A model generated the notes under the pieces. It did not search any database, had not been told where the DNA came from, and was given only the letters and a program-made list of their open reading frames with translations. From an uncultured Muribaculaceae bacterium (lineage in GTDB: Bacteria > Bacteroidota > Bacteroidia > Bacteroidales > Muribaculaceae): 64,000 nucleotides of DNA. Both the position numbers and the translations under genes were made by a program. The stretch covers positions 124,001 to 188,000 of the forward strand of contig CANQQE010000001.1 of assembly GCA_947625935.1 (NCBI GenBank). The letters are read 5' to 3'. Numbering within the stretch: the stretch's first letter is position 1; every line of letters starts with the position of its first letter. This document shows positions 54,837 through 64,000 of this stretch, piece by piece.

Positions 54837-55290
54837 ACTGTTTACAATAGTAATATTATCGGTATTGTGCTTGGGGGCCTGCGTCCCCGGGCACAATGAC
54901 TTTAGCGACTTCAGGAATTTGCCGCCATCGGGCTGGCGATATGCCAATGTACTTACATTTAATCCTGAGCATGGCGATTCGATAGCGGTTGGCACCCTGT
55001 GTGTCAGTTTGCGCCACACAGACGCCTATATGTTTTCCAATCTATGGCTTGAAGTGGAATGCGTGGATGCGGACAAAACATTGCGTCGTGATACAGTAAA
55101 TCTCAAACTTGCCGACATCTATGGCAGGTGGCTCGGGGTTGGAAACGCAACAGATTTTCAAGTCACAGACACCGTATTCAAGGGGCTCCGTCACAAGAGC
55201 GGATCACCCGTCAGGGTCCGTCATATTATGAGGGTCGATACCCTTACCGGGATTGATCTTGTAGGTGTGACTTTCAACGGAAATAACTAA
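54829..55290 (+). CDS. gldH: Gliding-motility lipoprotein GldH
   Basis: About 153 residues. Signal with lipobox LSVLCLGAC, then GWRYANVLTF and ADKTLRRDTVNLKLADIYGRWLGVG, the usual GldH features. In Flavobacterium GldH is needed for gliding; non-motile Bacteroidales keep it, presumably for T9SS or envelope functions. The start overlaps the ricT stop (ATG at 54829, or 54820 giving MTVMNRLF), so translation is coupled. Open-frame extension back to 54562 lies inside ricT and is rejected. Confidence 0.88.
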   Translation: MNRLFTIVILSVLCLGACVPGHNDFSDFRNLPPSGWRYANVLTFNPEHGDSIAVGTLCVSLRHTDAYMFSNLWLEVECVDADKTLRRDTVNLKLADIYGRWLGVGNATDFQVTDTVFKGLRHKSGSPVRVRHIMRVDTLTGIDLVGVTFNGNN

Positions 55291-55304
55291 GATTATTAGG
55301 ATTC

Positions 55305-56750
55305 ATGCATCCAATAGCGAAAAAGATAGATAAAAAGGTGTTTCGTCTCGTCGGCGAAGCTGCTGATTCGCTTAACCGTCCATGCTATGTCGTAGGTGGC
55401 TATGTGAGGGATTTGTTCCTCGGACGGCACTCCAAAGATATTGATTTTGTCAGTGTCGGTAGCGGGATAGAGATTGCCGAGGCTATCACAAAAATTATCG
55501 GCAAAGGGGCTCATCTTAACGTATTCAAAAATTTTGGAACGGCCCAAGTAAAGTATCGCTCTCTTGAACTTGAATTTGTTGGGGCGAGACGCGAATCATA
55601 CCGTCGCGACAGTCGAAAACCCATAGTAGAAGACGGCAGCCTTGAAGATGACTTGTCAAGACGCGACTTCACAATAAACGCAATGGCCATATCGGTTAAC
55701 GAAAATGGCTTTGGCACAATAGTGGATAAATATAATGGGGTTGAAGACCTTGACAACAAGATAATACGCACGCCGCTTGATCCTGACATAACATTCAGCG
55801 ACGACCCATTAAGAATGATGCGCGCCGTACGCTTCGCCACACAATTACAGTTCGACATACTGCCTGATACGTTTGACGCGATTAAACGCAACGCCTCAAG
55901 GATATCTATAATTTCAAAAGAGAGGATAGTTGACGAGCTTATGAAAATCATGGCATCCCCTACCCCTTCCATAGGTTGGAAACTATTGCTCGACAGCGGT
56001 TTGCTCCATCTGATTTTCCCTGCATTGGCTCAGATGAAAGGCGTTGAAATCGTCAGGGGACGAGGACATAAAGATAATTTTTACCATACCCTGACTGTGC
56101 TTGATAATGTCGCCAAGCAAAGCGATAATGTGTGGTTGCGGTGGGGAGCGTTGTTACATGACATCGCGAAACCCGCTACCAAACGTTGGGACGACCGTGT
56201 AGGATGGACCTTCCACAATCATAATTTCATAGGTGCCAAGATGATTCCTCGCTTGTTCAGAGAGATGAAACTTCCGCTCAATGAAAAAATGAAATATGTG
56301 CAAAAAATGGTTGAATTGCACATGAGACCTATTTCTTTGGTCGAAGATGGGGTAACAGATAGCGCTGTTAGGCGATTACTCGTTGACGCGGGCGACGACA
56401 TTGACGACCTGATGGTGTTGTGCAGGGCGGATATAACGTCGAAAAACGAGGACAAAGTGCGTCGATTTCTTGAGAATTTTGACATACTGCGTCAAAAAAT
56501 GGATGAAATTGAGGCGAAAGATAAATTACGAAACTGGCAACCGCCGGTCGATGGCCTTGAAATCATGCAGACATTCGGACTTAAATCAAGCCCTATGGTA
56601 GGAATCATAAAAGATGCTATCCGTAATGCTATACTTGATGGCGATGTCGAGAATACTCATGAAGCCGCCCATGCGTTCATGTTGAAGGTAGCTGCCGATA
56701 ATGGCGTTTATCCCGTAATCCAATCCAATACAGATGAAACAGCTAAATAG
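55305..56750 (+). CDS. cca: CCA tRNA nucleotidyltransferase (HD type)
   Basis: Adds or repairs the CCA end of tRNA. 481 residues: class II Pol-beta head with VVGGYVRDLFLGRHSKDIDFV, catalytic Asp45 and Asp47; EFVGARRESYRRDSRKP; the neck SDDPLRMMRAVRFATQL; and an HD domain with WGALLHDIAKPATKR (about 285). Bacteroidales CCA enzymes often carry this HD domain. Overlaps the U32 gene by 17 bp. Confidence 0.95.
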   Translation: MHPIAKKIDKKVFRLVGEAADSLNRPCYVVGGYVRDLFLGRHSKDIDFVSVGSGIEIAEAITKIIGKGAHLNVFKNFGTAQVKYRSLELEFVGARRESYRRDSRKPIVEDGSLEDDLSRRDFTINAMAISVNENGFGTIVDKYNGVEDLDNKIIRTPLDPDITFSDDPLRMMRAVRFATQLQFDILPDTFDAIKRNASRISIISKERIVDELMKIMASPTPSIGWKLLLDSGLLHLIFPALAQMKGVEIVRGRGHKDNFYHTLTVLDNVAKQSDNVWLRWGALLHDIAKPATKRWDDRVGWTFHNHNFIGAKMIPRLFREMKLPLNEKMKYVQKMVELHMRPISLVEDGVTDSAVRRLLVDAGDDIDDLMVLCRADITSKNEDKVRRFLENFDILRQKMDEIEAKDKLRNWQPPVDGLEIMQTFGLKSSPMVGIIKDAIRNAILDGDVENTHEAAHAFMLKVAADNGVYPVIQSNTDETAK

Positions 56751-58602
56751 CCGGCCCATTGAGCTATTGGCTCCTGCAAGAACTGCCGAAATAGCGATAG
56801 AAGCCATAAAGCATGGAGCCGATGCTGTCTACATGGGTGCCTCATCGTATGGAGCACGGGTAGCTGCCGCCAATTCACTTGACGATATTACGAAAGCTGT
56901 TAATCATGCGCATCAGTTTGGATGCAGGGTTTATTGTACAGTCAATACAATCGTGTATGACGACGAATTGAAAGATGTTGAAAAGCTGATTAAGGAACTG
57001 TACATCAGAGGAGTCGATGCGTTGATAGTGCAGGATTCAGGTATTCTAAGAATGGATATTCCCCCTATCGCTCTCCATGCGAGCACGCAATGCGACACTC
57101 GCGATGCCGCAAAGGCAAAATTTCTTGAGAGCGTAGGATTCTCTCAAATCGTACTTGCGAGGGAACTGACGCTACACGAGATTCGGAATATCAGCAACTC
57201 GGTTTGTGTGCCATTGGAAGCGTTTGTGCATGGAGCATTATGCGTGAGCTACAGTGGCGATTGTCAGGCGAGTTTCATGGTGAATGGCCGGAGCGCCAAC
57301 CGTGGCGAATGCGCTCAAATGTGTAGATTGCCATATAAATTAGTCGACGAGAGAGGTTGTGAAATTCCTGTTGAAAGAGGCAATCATTTATTGTCGCTGA
57401 AGGACATGAATCGAAGTGGACGTATTGCCGAGATGCTTGAAGCCGGCGTGTCCTCATTCAAGATTGAGGGCAGGCTTAAAGACGTCACTTATGTCAAGAA
57501 TGTAGTCGGAGCATATCGGAAGATAATAGATGATGTAATTTCGGGTTCAAATGGGATGTATTGCCGTTCTTCGTTTGGGATGAGCCGGTTATCATTTAAT
57601 CCGAATCTTGCCAAGAGTTTTAATCGCGGTTACACTGATTATTTTTTAGATGATAGATATCCCGCAGCCGAAATGGCTTCTATCGCATCTCCGAAATCTA
57701 TAGGAGAAGCCATTGGTAAAATATCGGCAAATAAGGCCGATTTCAAATTAAAAGTGTCGTCCATGTCTGAGCCGCTTCACAATGGAGATGGTCTGGGCTA
57801 TTTTGATAGTGCCGGCAATTTTCAAGGATTCAGATTGAACAGGATAGATGGAAACATTATTTCCCCTGCGACAAAAATCAGTATCCCGGCGGGTACCTTG
57901 TTATATCGTAATAGCGATAAACAATGGAACGACATGATGGCCGGTGACACCGCTAAGCGGACCATCGATATAGAATTTACCCTCAGGGATGCCGGTGGCC
58001 CGGCCATAGCACTCGATGCTAAAATATGTGAGAACGACCTTACAGTCTCATCAACAGTTGATGTGGATTATGCAGAGGCAAGAACCGCACAGGAATCATC
58101 GAGATTAACCGCATTGTCAAAGCTCGGAGACACGGCATATAAGCTTATCAATCTTACTGACAGTCTCGGAAATCGCTTTGTCCCCTTGTCGGTTCTGACG
58201 TCATTACGACGTCAGGTAATTGCGAATCTTGACCGAGCTATAAAACTGAACCATCATTATTATTACCGGCGTGCTGAAAACATGGATGTGGCATCACCTG
58301 TTGGCGATGCTGCGACATATCATGATAATATATCCAATCGTCTGGCGGAAAAGTTCTATAGCGATCATGGGGTAAAGCGAATAGAGCATTCAGTCGAGAC
58401 AGTTAAAACTGTGGACTGTTCTAAGCCGCGAGTGGTAATGACCACTCGATATTGTTTGCGTCGCGAACTCGGTTGTTGCAAGAAATCGGCCACGTCCGGC
58501 AAACTCCCGGAAAATTTGTATCTGAATAATGGGCGCATTGTTTTTAAATTGGTTTTCAATTGCAAAAAATGTGAAATGCAGGTATTGACAAATCCATTTT
58601 AA
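56734..58602 (+). CDS. U32-family protein (TrhP/RlhA-like)
   Basis: 622 residues. N-terminal TIM barrel IELLAPARTAEIAIEAIKHGADAVYMG and U32 signature EAFVHGALCVSYSGDCQASFM followed by NRGECAQMCRLPYK. The Cys there bind an Fe-S cluster in tRNA- and rRNA-hydroxylating relatives TrhP and RlhA. The C-terminal half has a DUF3656-type domain and ends with a CLRRELGCC and CKKCEM pair. The likely role is prephenate-dependent hydroxylation of a tRNA or rRNA base rather than proteolysis. Confidence 0.9.
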   Translation: MKQLNSRPIELLAPARTAEIAIEAIKHGADAVYMGASSYGARVAAANSLDDITKAVNHAHQFGCRVYCTVNTIVYDDELKDVEKLIKELYIRGVDALIVQDSGILRMDIPPIALHASTQCDTRDAAKAKFLESVGFSQIVLARELTLHEIRNISNSVCVPLEAFVHGALCVSYSGDCQASFMVNGRSANRGECAQMCRLPYKLVDERGCEIPVERGNHLLSLKDMNRSGRIAEMLEAGVSSFKIEGRLKDVTYVKNVVGAYRKIIDDVISGSNGMYCRSSFGMSRLSFNPNLAKSFNRGYTDYFLDDRYPAAEMASIASPKSIGEAIGKISANKADFKLKVSSMSEPLHNGDGLGYFDSAGNFQGFRLNRIDGNIISPATKISIPAGTLLYRNSDKQWNDMMAGDTAKRTIDIEFTLRDAGGPAIALDAKICENDLTVSSTVDVDYAEARTAQESSRLTALSKLGDTAYKLINLTDSLGNRFVPLSVLTSLRRQVIANLDRAIKLNHHYYYRRAENMDVASPVGDAATYHDNISNRLAEKFYSDHGVKRIEHSVETVKTVDCSKPRVVMTTRYCLRRELGCCKKSATSGKLPENLYLNNGRIVFKLVFNCKKCEMQVLTNPF

Positions 58603-58615
58603 ATAAGTATTTTTG
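58585..58615 (+). promoter_or_regulatory. Promoter of the secreted DUF4468-like gene
   Basis: TTG (58585-58587) and TATTTTTG (58608-58615), 20 bp apart, partly inside the end of the U32 gene. Confidence 0.7.
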
Positions 58616-58644
58616 CTCCATTATAACCTTAAAACATAGTAGTT

Positions 58645-59223
58645 ATGAAATTAAGAGTTTTGTCAACGCTGCTTCTGTGTATGGCGGTATCAATGATATC
58701 TTCGGCGCAGTTTAAAATTACACCCGATGGAATCGTAGCCGAGGATGGTAAAAAGTTCATGGTCGAAAAAATCAAGGGTAGCCAAACGCAATTGTTCCAA
58801 CGCACAATGTCAGTCCTTACATCTATGTTGAAATCGTCTGACTGCAAATTGAAATCTAACGAACCTGATATCATCGTTATATCAAATAACACCATGAAGA
58901 TAAAGAAAGATTATATCGCAGGAATAAAAGACAAGTATTCAGCGACATGGTCTCTTGAAATCAAATTCAAACCTAACCGCATAAGAATCGACGCACCGGC
59001 CATTAGCGAACTCAAGTGCCGTAAATCGATAATAGGGCTTGGAAAAGGCGGAGCCATTGAGGTAGGTTCAGGCTTAAACCGCAAGGGATATCTGTTCAAG
59101 GACGATGGCACACCCCGCGAAACCGATATGATTAAACAAATTGAAGACCACTTGAATAACTTTATCGAAGAGCTTGTCAATCGTGTGAAGACCTACGAGA
59201 CATCTGAAGACAACAAGTGGTAA
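58645..59223 (+). CDS. Secreted protein, DUF4468-like
   Basis: 192 residues with signal peptide (KLRVLSTLLLCMAVSMISSAQ). The rest, KIKGSQTQLFQRTMSVLTSML and YSATWSLEIKFKPNRIRIDAP, fits the general pattern of the DUF4468 (TBP-like fold) family of Bacteroidetes, which I propose with moderate certainty. No catalytic motif. Periplasmic location is likely. Function unknown. Confidence 0.7.
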   Translation: MKLRVLSTLLLCMAVSMISSAQFKITPDGIVAEDGKKFMVEKIKGSQTQLFQRTMSVLTSMLKSSDCKLKSNEPDIIVISNNTMKIKKDYIAGIKDKYSATWSLEIKFKPNRIRIDAPAISELKCRKSIIGLGKGGAIEVGSGLNRKGYLFKDDGTPRETDMIKQIEDHLNNFIEELVNRVKTYETSEDNKW

Positions 59224-59263
59224 CTGAATTATTAATAAAATTTCTAATCGAGAAAAATTAACT

Positions 59264-59713
59264 ATGACCATAGGAGATAAAGCCCCGGATTATTTAGGCT
59301 TAGACCAGAATGGCAATCCGTTGAAACGAAGTGATTTTCCCGGTAAAAAAATCGCTCTGTATTTTTATCCCAAGGATTTAACATCGGGCTGCACGGCGCA
59401 GGCTTGTAATCTAAGGGACAACTATGCTGAATTATCCAAAGCCGGTTACCAGATAATCGGTGTGAGCGTTGACAACGAAGCATCTCATCGTCGTTTCATT
59501 GATAAGAATCAGTTGCCATTCCCTTTGATTGCGGATGTAGATCATAAATTGGTCGAAGAATTTGGGGTATGGGGTGAAAAGTCGATGTATGGACGAAAAT
59601 ATATGGGAACTTTGCGCACCACCTTCTTAATTTCAGCGGATGGAACCATCGAACGTATTATCGGCCCTAAGGAAGTTAAAACTAAAGACCACGCAAAACA
59701 GATACTGCAATAA
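59264..59713 (+). CDS. bcp: Thiol peroxidase, Bcp/PrxQ family
   Basis: Thioredoxin-dependent peroxidase of 149 residues. Peroxidatic Cys in YPKDLTSGCTAQACNLRD, with the resolving Cys five residues later (CTAQAC); FPLIADVDHKLVEEFGVWGEKSMYGRKYMG follows. Atypical 2-Cys type. Monocistronic or read from the preceding gene, 40 bp away. Confidence 0.95.
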   Translation: MTIGDKAPDYLGLDQNGNPLKRSDFPGKKIALYFYPKDLTSGCTAQACNLRDNYAELSKAGYQIIGVSVDNEASHRRFIDKNQLPFPLIADVDHKLVEEFGVWGEKSMYGRKYMGTLRTTFLISADGTIERIIGPKEVKTKDHAKQILQ

Positions 59714-59751
59714 AAAGCATGGAACATTACGACTGTGACCGTAATTTTTTG

Positions 59752-59759
59752 TAAATTTG
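59752..59759 (+). promoter_or_regulatory. Candidate -7 element for purH
   Basis: TAAATTTG fits the consensus, 32 bp before the ATG at 59791; the -33 region shows only TGTG. Confidence 0.5.
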
Positions 59760-59790
59760 CAGCCAAGTTTTGAAAATCATAGTACAATAT

Positions 59791-61317
59791 ATGGCGGACG
59801 TAAAAAAAATTAAGACCGCGCTCATCTCAGTGTTTCACAAAGACGGGCTTGACGAGATTCTATCTCTTTTAAATAAAGATGGTGTGAAATTCCTTTCCAC
59901 CGGTGGTACTAAATCATTCATTGAGTCGCTTGGCTACCAGTGTGATGCGGTCGAGGATCTCACTGGTTACCCGTCGATTCTCGGAGGCCGCGTCAAGACG
60001 CTTCATCCTAAAGTGTTCGGTGGTATTCTAAATCGTCGAGACAATTCCGGCGATAAAGAACAAATCGCAACTTACGAAATTCCCGAAATTGACCTCGTAA
60101 TCGTCGATCTATATCCGTTTGTTGACACAGTCGCTTCCGGCGCATCTGATGCCGACATTATTGAAAAAATAGATATAGGCGGTATATCCTTAATCAGAGC
60201 GGCCGCTAAAAACTATAACGATGTTGTTATCGTAGCCTCTAAAAGCCAGTACGCACCACTTGCCGAAATGCTAAAAAAGCAAGGAGCAGAGTCAACTTTG
60301 GCTGAGCGCAGATGGTTTGCAAAAGAAGCTTTCTCGGTGTCATCATCTTATGACAGTTCCATTTTCTCATACTTTGACGGAGATGAAACACCGTCGGCTC
60401 TCCGTGTGGCGATCGACGGGTCAAAGCCTATGCGCTATGGAGAGAATCCCCATCAAAAAGGTGTATTTTTCGGAGACCTTGACGCTATGTTTGAGAAACT
60501 GCATGGGAAAGAGATTTCCTACAATAATCTTCTCGATATTGATGCCGCAGTATCCCTCATCTCTGAATTTGATGAGCCCACCTTCGCTGTATTGAAACAC
60601 AATAACGCCTGCGGACTCGCCACTCGCTCCACCGTGCTTGATGCGTGGAAAGATGCTTTAGCCGGTGATCCGATTTCAGCATTCGGTGGTGTACTCATAA
60701 CTAACCGTCCAATTGATGTTGCGACTGCCGAAGAAATCAATAAAATTTTCTTTGAAGTCGTAATCGCCCCCGCATACGATGAGGATGCCTTAAAGATTCT
60801 TGAACAGAAGAAGAACCGAATTATCTTAGTGCAAAAAATCAAGAACACCACTAAGAAGCAGGTCCGCACAGTCCTTAACGGGGCATTAGTCCAAGACCGG
60901 GATCTTAAAGTCGAAACTCCCGAAGATCTCACTCAAGTGACAGAAAAAGCAGTCACACCTGAGCAAGTGGCTGATTTGCTTTTCGCAAACAAAATTGTGA
61001 AGCACAGCAAGAGTAATGCCATCGTACTTGCTAAAAACGGCCAGTTATGTGCCAGCGGTGTTGGGCAAACCTCACGAGTTGACGCATTGAAACAAGCAAT
61101 CGCTAAAGCTCAATCGTTTGGTTTCGACCTTAACGGCGCGGTAATGGCCTCAGACGCATTCTTCCCCTTCCCTGACTGCGTTCAAATCGCACATGAGGCG
61201 GGAATCAATGCGGTGATTCAACCCGGCGGTTCAGTTCGCGATAATGAGTCGATTGACTACTGTAATGCGAATGGTGTCGCCATGGTCACAACAGGAATAC
61301 GCCATTTTAAACATTAA
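59791..61317 (+). CDS. purH: Bifunctional AICAR transformylase/IMP cyclohydrolase
   Basis: Last two steps of IMP synthesis. 508 residues from ATG 59791 (the frame opens at TTG 59770). N-terminal cyclohydrolase: KTALISVFHKDGL, FLSTGGTKSFI, GGRVKTLHPKVFGGIL. C-terminal transformylase: RYGENPHQKG, FAVLKHNNACGLA, SKSNAIVLAKNGQ and SDAFFPFPDCVQIAHEAG. With purT and purF-like it gives three de novo purine genes in the window, each in a different place. Adjacent to mreB, an order I recall from other Bacteroidetes. Confidence 0.97.
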   Translation: MADVKKIKTALISVFHKDGLDEILSLLNKDGVKFLSTGGTKSFIESLGYQCDAVEDLTGYPSILGGRVKTLHPKVFGGILNRRDNSGDKEQIATYEIPEIDLVIVDLYPFVDTVASGASDADIIEKIDIGGISLIRAAAKNYNDVVIVASKSQYAPLAEMLKKQGAESTLAERRWFAKEAFSVSSSYDSSIFSYFDGDETPSALRVAIDGSKPMRYGENPHQKGVFFGDLDAMFEKLHGKEISYNNLLDIDAAVSLISEFDEPTFAVLKHNNACGLATRSTVLDAWKDALAGDPISAFGGVLITNRPIDVATAEEINKIFFEVVIAPAYDEDALKILEQKKNRIILVQKIKNTTKKQVRTVLNGALVQDRDLKVETPEDLTQVTEKAVTPEQVADLLFANKIVKHSKSNAIVLAKNGQLCASGVGQTSRVDALKQAIAKAQSFGFDLNGAVMASDAFFPFPDCVQIAHEAGINAVIQPGGSVRDNESIDYCNANGVAMVTTGIRHFKH

Positions 61318-61350
61318 ATTTAGAAACATCTCCCCTACTCGATTATTCCC

Positions 61351-62367
61351 ATGAGACTTTTCTCACTCACCAAAGAAATAGCCATTGACCTTGGTACAGC
61401 CAACACAATTATCATCCATAATGAGAAAATTGTGATTGACGAACCGTCAATTGTCGCCCTTGACCGCCGTACCGACAAATTAATAGCAGTCGGCAAAGAG
61501 GCTCAACAGATGCAAGGGAAAGAAAACGACCATATTCGCACCGTACGTCCGTTGCGTAAAGGCGTGATCGCTGATTTTAATGCAGCCGAGCTTATGATTC
61601 GCGGTCTCGTAAAAAAAGCAAGTTCCAAAAGTTGGTTCTCGCCATCGTTGCGCATGGTCGTGGGTATTCCATCCGGTTCAACAGAAGTTGAGATTCGTGC
61701 TGTCCGAGACTCGTCGGAACACGCCGGAGGCCGTGATGTCTACATGATATATGAACCCATGGCGGCGGCTCTCGGTATCGGCCTCGATGTTGAAGCCGCT
61801 GAGGGCAACATGATTGTCGACATAGGCGGTGGTACGACTGAAATCGCAGTTATCTCTCTTGGCGGTATTGTCAGCAACAAGAGTATACAGATTGCCGGTG
61901 ATGACCTCACAGACGACATCCAGTCGCATATGCGTCGCGCCCACAACGTGAAAGTCGGCGAGCGTACGGCTGAATTGATTAAGATAAATGTCGGATCCGC
62001 ATTGACCGAACTTGATAACCCACCCGAAGATTTCATCGTCCACGGCCCGAACCAAATGACCGCCTTACCGATGGAAGTCCCCGTATCATATCAGGAAATT
62101 TCGCATTGTATAGAAAAATCCATATCAAAGATTGAAGCGGCTGTCTTGAGCGCATTGGAGCAGACCCCCCCCGAATTATATGCCGACATAGTCAGAAACG
62201 GCATTTGGCTCGCCGGCGGCGGTGCTCTAATCAGAGGATTGGACAAGCGTCTGACCGATAAAATAGGCATTCAATTCCATATTGCCGAAGATCCATTGCT
62301 CGCAGTGGCGAAAGGTACCGGCGTGGCATTGAAAAATATCCAGAACTTCTCATTCCTAATCAGATAA
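61351..62367 (+). CDS. mreB: Rod shape-determining protein MreB
   Basis: Actin-like ATPase that guides lateral wall synthesis. 338 residues. IAIDLGTANTIIIH (phosphate-1), PSIVALDRRT, MIVDIGGGTTEIAVISLGGIV (phosphate-2) and GIWLAGGGALIRGLD (adenosine). Suggests a rod shape or at least an elongation phase. Confidence 0.98.
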   Translation: MRLFSLTKEIAIDLGTANTIIIHNEKIVIDEPSIVALDRRTDKLIAVGKEAQQMQGKENDHIRTVRPLRKGVIADFNAAELMIRGLVKKASSKSWFSPSLRMVVGIPSGSTEVEIRAVRDSSEHAGGRDVYMIYEPMAAALGIGLDVEAAEGNMIVDIGGGTTEIAVISLGGIVSNKSIQIAGDDLTDDIQSHMRRAHNVKVGERTAELIKINVGSALTELDNPPEDFIVHGPNQMTALPMEVPVSYQEISHCIEKSISKIEAAVLSALEQTPPELYADIVRNGIWLAGGGALIRGLDKRLTDKIGIQFHIAEDPLLAVAKGTGVALKNIQNFSFLIR

Positions 62368-62389
62368 TCCATCAGGAGAGCAAAGAACA

Positions 62390-63250
62390 GTGCGCAGTCT
62401 ATTCAGCTTTTTAGTTAGATATAGCTCTGTATTTGTGTTCACATTCTATGTGATCATCTCATGTGTGTTATTATTTGATCGTAACCCATATCATCACCAT
62501 GTCTATATGACATCGGCCGGAAAGTTGGCTTCCACTGTATATGAGGAAGCCAACGCTTTTACATCATATTTCCATCTGAGGGATATAAACGAAGACTTGC
62601 AGAGGCGGAATGCGAGCCTTGAGGCCGAAGTAATCGGGCTGCGTCATCAACTTAGGTCGTATAGGGAATCATCCTATGCCGACTCAATGACTGTCACCGA
62701 AGTCCTGAATCCGTATAGCTTTATCATTGCCCATGTGATAAACAATAGCATCACACGTCCCTACAATTACATAACAATTGAAAAGGGAGAGCTTGACGGG
62801 ATTAAACCAGAAATGGGTGTTGTAGACCAAAACGGCGTGGTCGGTATAGTAAATATCGTTGCGCCCCACAGTTCTCGTATAATTTCGTTGCTTAATCCTA
62901 ATTTCAGATTATCGTGCAGGGTGAAAGGCAGCGACAGTTTCGGATCGTTGGTATGGGATGGTCGCACATATGAGGAGGCTGTTTTGGAGGAATTGCCTAA
63001 GCATACTGTGTTTAAACAAGGCGACACAATTGTCACCAGCGGATATTCGGCTGTATTTCCCGAAGGGATTCCAGTCGGTACCGTTATCGGCAAAGCCAGA
63101 GACGCTAACGACAACTTCTTCACGCTCCGTGTAAAACTGCTGACCGACTTCTCTCAGTTAAGCACGGTAAGAATTATCTCGAATGCTTTGAAAGAAGAGA
63201 TAGAAAAGGTTGAAACCGAGGCATTATATGAGGATAGCAAGACTAATTAA
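62390..63250 (+). CDS. mreC: Rod shape-determining protein MreC
   Basis: Periplasmic MreC scaffold, 286 residues, starting at GTG 62390, 10 bp after an AGGAG-like site (62374-62378) unusual for this phylum. TM about 9-27, coiled coil about 63-90 (LQRRNASLEAEVIGLRHQL), then MreC beta domains with YNYITIEKGELDGIKPEMGVVDQNGVVGIV and TIVTSGYSAVFPEGIPVG. Overlaps nothing; mreB ends 22 bp upstream. Confidence 0.93.
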   Translation: MRSLFSFLVRYSSVFVFTFYVIISCVLLFDRNPYHHHVYMTSAGKLASTVYEEANAFTSYFHLRDINEDLQRRNASLEAEVIGLRHQLRSYRESSYADSMTVTEVLNPYSFIIAHVINNSITRPYNYITIEKGELDGIKPEMGVVDQNGVVGIVNIVAPHSSRIISLLNPNFRLSCRVKGSDSFGSLVWDGRTYEEAVLEELPKHTVFKQGDTIVTSGYSAVFPEGIPVGTVIGKARDANDNFFTLRVKLLTDFSQLSTVRIISNALKEEIEKVETEALYEDSKTN

Positions 63251-63276
63251 AAGTAGAACGCAATAGTTACTAATCA

Positions 63277-63798
63277 ATGGCCAGGTCGATATTAGGTTTC
63301 ATCTTACTATTTGTGGCGCTCGTTGTCGCCCAGGTGATTATATTTAATCACCTGTTCCTTTTCAATGTAGCTTTGCCGTTAGTATTTATCTATTTCATAA
63401 TAAAGTTGCCTGTAACTCTTGGGATAAACTGGACAATGACATTGTCTTTTCTCCTGGGATTGACAATTGATATTTTTTCTGACACGCAGGGTATGAATGC
63501 GCTCGCCTGCACAATATTCGCCACTCTGAAAAAGCCTGTGCTTAGGCTCTATTTCCCAAGAGAGGAGGATTTGACCGACCCTGAACCATCAATAAAGTCT
63601 CTCGGATTGGCGGTATACATGAAATATCTGATTTCTATGACAGTAGTTTATTGTGTGCTTTACTTTACCATAGAGTCATTCTCGTTCTTTAACCCCATCA
63701 GATTGCTGTTGCGGGTTATTGGCAGCAGCGCACTGACATTTTCTCTCATTTTAGGCATAGACAGCCTCAGCATACGACGAAATGCGAAAAGATTATAA
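63277..63798 (+). CDS. mreD: Rod shape-determining protein MreD
   Basis: 173-residue inner-membrane protein with five to six hydrophobic segments. LPLVFIYFIIKLPVTLGINW and FLLGLTIDIFSDTQGMNALACTIFATL with the FxxGLxxDxF pattern fit MreD. Overlaps mrdA by 17 bp. Confidence 0.88.
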   Translation: MARSILGFILLFVALVVAQVIIFNHLFLFNVALPLVFIYFIIKLPVTLGINWTMTLSFLLGLTIDIFSDTQGMNALACTIFATLKKPVLRLYFPREEDLTDPEPSIKSLGLAVYMKYLISMTVVYCVLYFTIESFSFFNPIRLLLRVIGSSALTFSLILGIDSLSIRRNAKRL

Positions 63799-64000
63799 TC
63801 TTGAAAAACGTAAATATGTAATTGGTGGTTTCCTTATTCTGATAGCAATCATATATGTCGTGAGATTATACGAACTTCAGATTGCTGACAACCGATACAA
63901 GGAATACGCCGATATAAATGCGTTTTTGAATAAGACCCAATACCCCTCGCGGGGGCTAATATACGACCGCAACGGTAAGCTCATAGTTTACAATCAACCC
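63782..64000 (+). CDS. mrdA: Penicillin-binding protein 2, N-terminal fragment (window edge)
   Basis: The first 73 residues of the elongation transpeptidase PBP2: short cytoplasmic start, TM (about 13-33, VIGGFLILIAIIYVVRLYELQI) and the pedestal opening with RGLIYDRNGKLIVYNQP, which is the class B PBP dimerisation-domain signature. Transpeptidase motifs lie beyond the edge. Follows mreD by overlap. Confidence 0.9.
   Translation, partial: MRKDYNLEKRKYVIGGFLILIAIIYVVRLYELQIADNRYKEYADINAFLNKTQYPSRGLIYDRNGKLIVYNQP

Overview
The window looks like chromosome from a Bacteroidales bacterium; a Muribaculaceae or Prevotella-like gut anaerobe is my best guess, not a proof. The evidence is promoters of the Bacteroidetes type (TTTG about 20 bp upstream of TAnnTTTG) before many genes, almost no Shine-Dalgarno sites, type III glutamine synthetase, LL-diaminopimelate aminotransferase (DapL), PPi-dependent phosphofructokinase, GldH, a T9SS-type CHU_C cargo domain, an RprX/RprY-like two-component pair and an S16 with a long Ala/Lys/Glu tail. 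I found no tRNA, rRNA or CRISPR array.

Layout. 1-2710 (minus): a T9SS-type secreted protein, a lytic transglycosylase and the start of uvrA, cut by the window edge. 2840-4665: a GT4 glycosyltransferase converging on rpsP. 4776-9090: RprXY-like two-component genes divergent from a TonB-receptor-like outer-membrane protein, with tandem repeats in between that look like response-regulator boxes. 9092-13161: an SDR oxidoreductase and a lipid A phosphoethanolamine transferase-like gene (AT-rich), next to a decayed IS30-family element with recognisable ends and a 14-bp flanking direct repeat. 13244-15996: an NSS sodium symporter, then a membrane protein / ECF sigma / membrane protein trio.

16081-28326 (minus) is a 12-kb run read as dapF-dapL-glnN-gltB-gltD-purF-like: ammonia assimilation by GS-GOGAT together with glutamate- and glutamine-using enzymes of meso-DAP and purine synthesis, from one good promoter that overlaps a large imperfect palindrome. 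Divergent from it are a small membrane protein and a secreted GH13 amylase.

30343-50894 is mostly housekeeping on the plus strand: a possible small RNA, purT, an aminotransferase, a LolC/E-type permease, rsfS, ftsH, a BamA-like barrel; tatD and a prenyl synthase on the minus strand; then DUF4250, uvrD/pcrA, nspC, GT2, radC, a flippase-like membrane protein, kdsB, a non-catalytic M16 homologue and PPi-PFK. 51102-58602 holds a coiled-coil protein, zapA, a structured RNA that may be 6S-like, rny, ricT, gldH, cca and a U32 protein. 58645-64000 holds a secreted DUF4468-like protein, a peroxiredoxin, purH and the mreBCD-mrdA cell-shape cluster, which runs off the right edge.

Most of the window is core genome. 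The parts most worth following up are the tandem boxes at rprXY, the IS30 remnant and its 14-bp repeat, the two candidate RNAs (30633-30789 and 51701-51877), the palindrome in front of the nitrogen operon and the dead M16 homologue.
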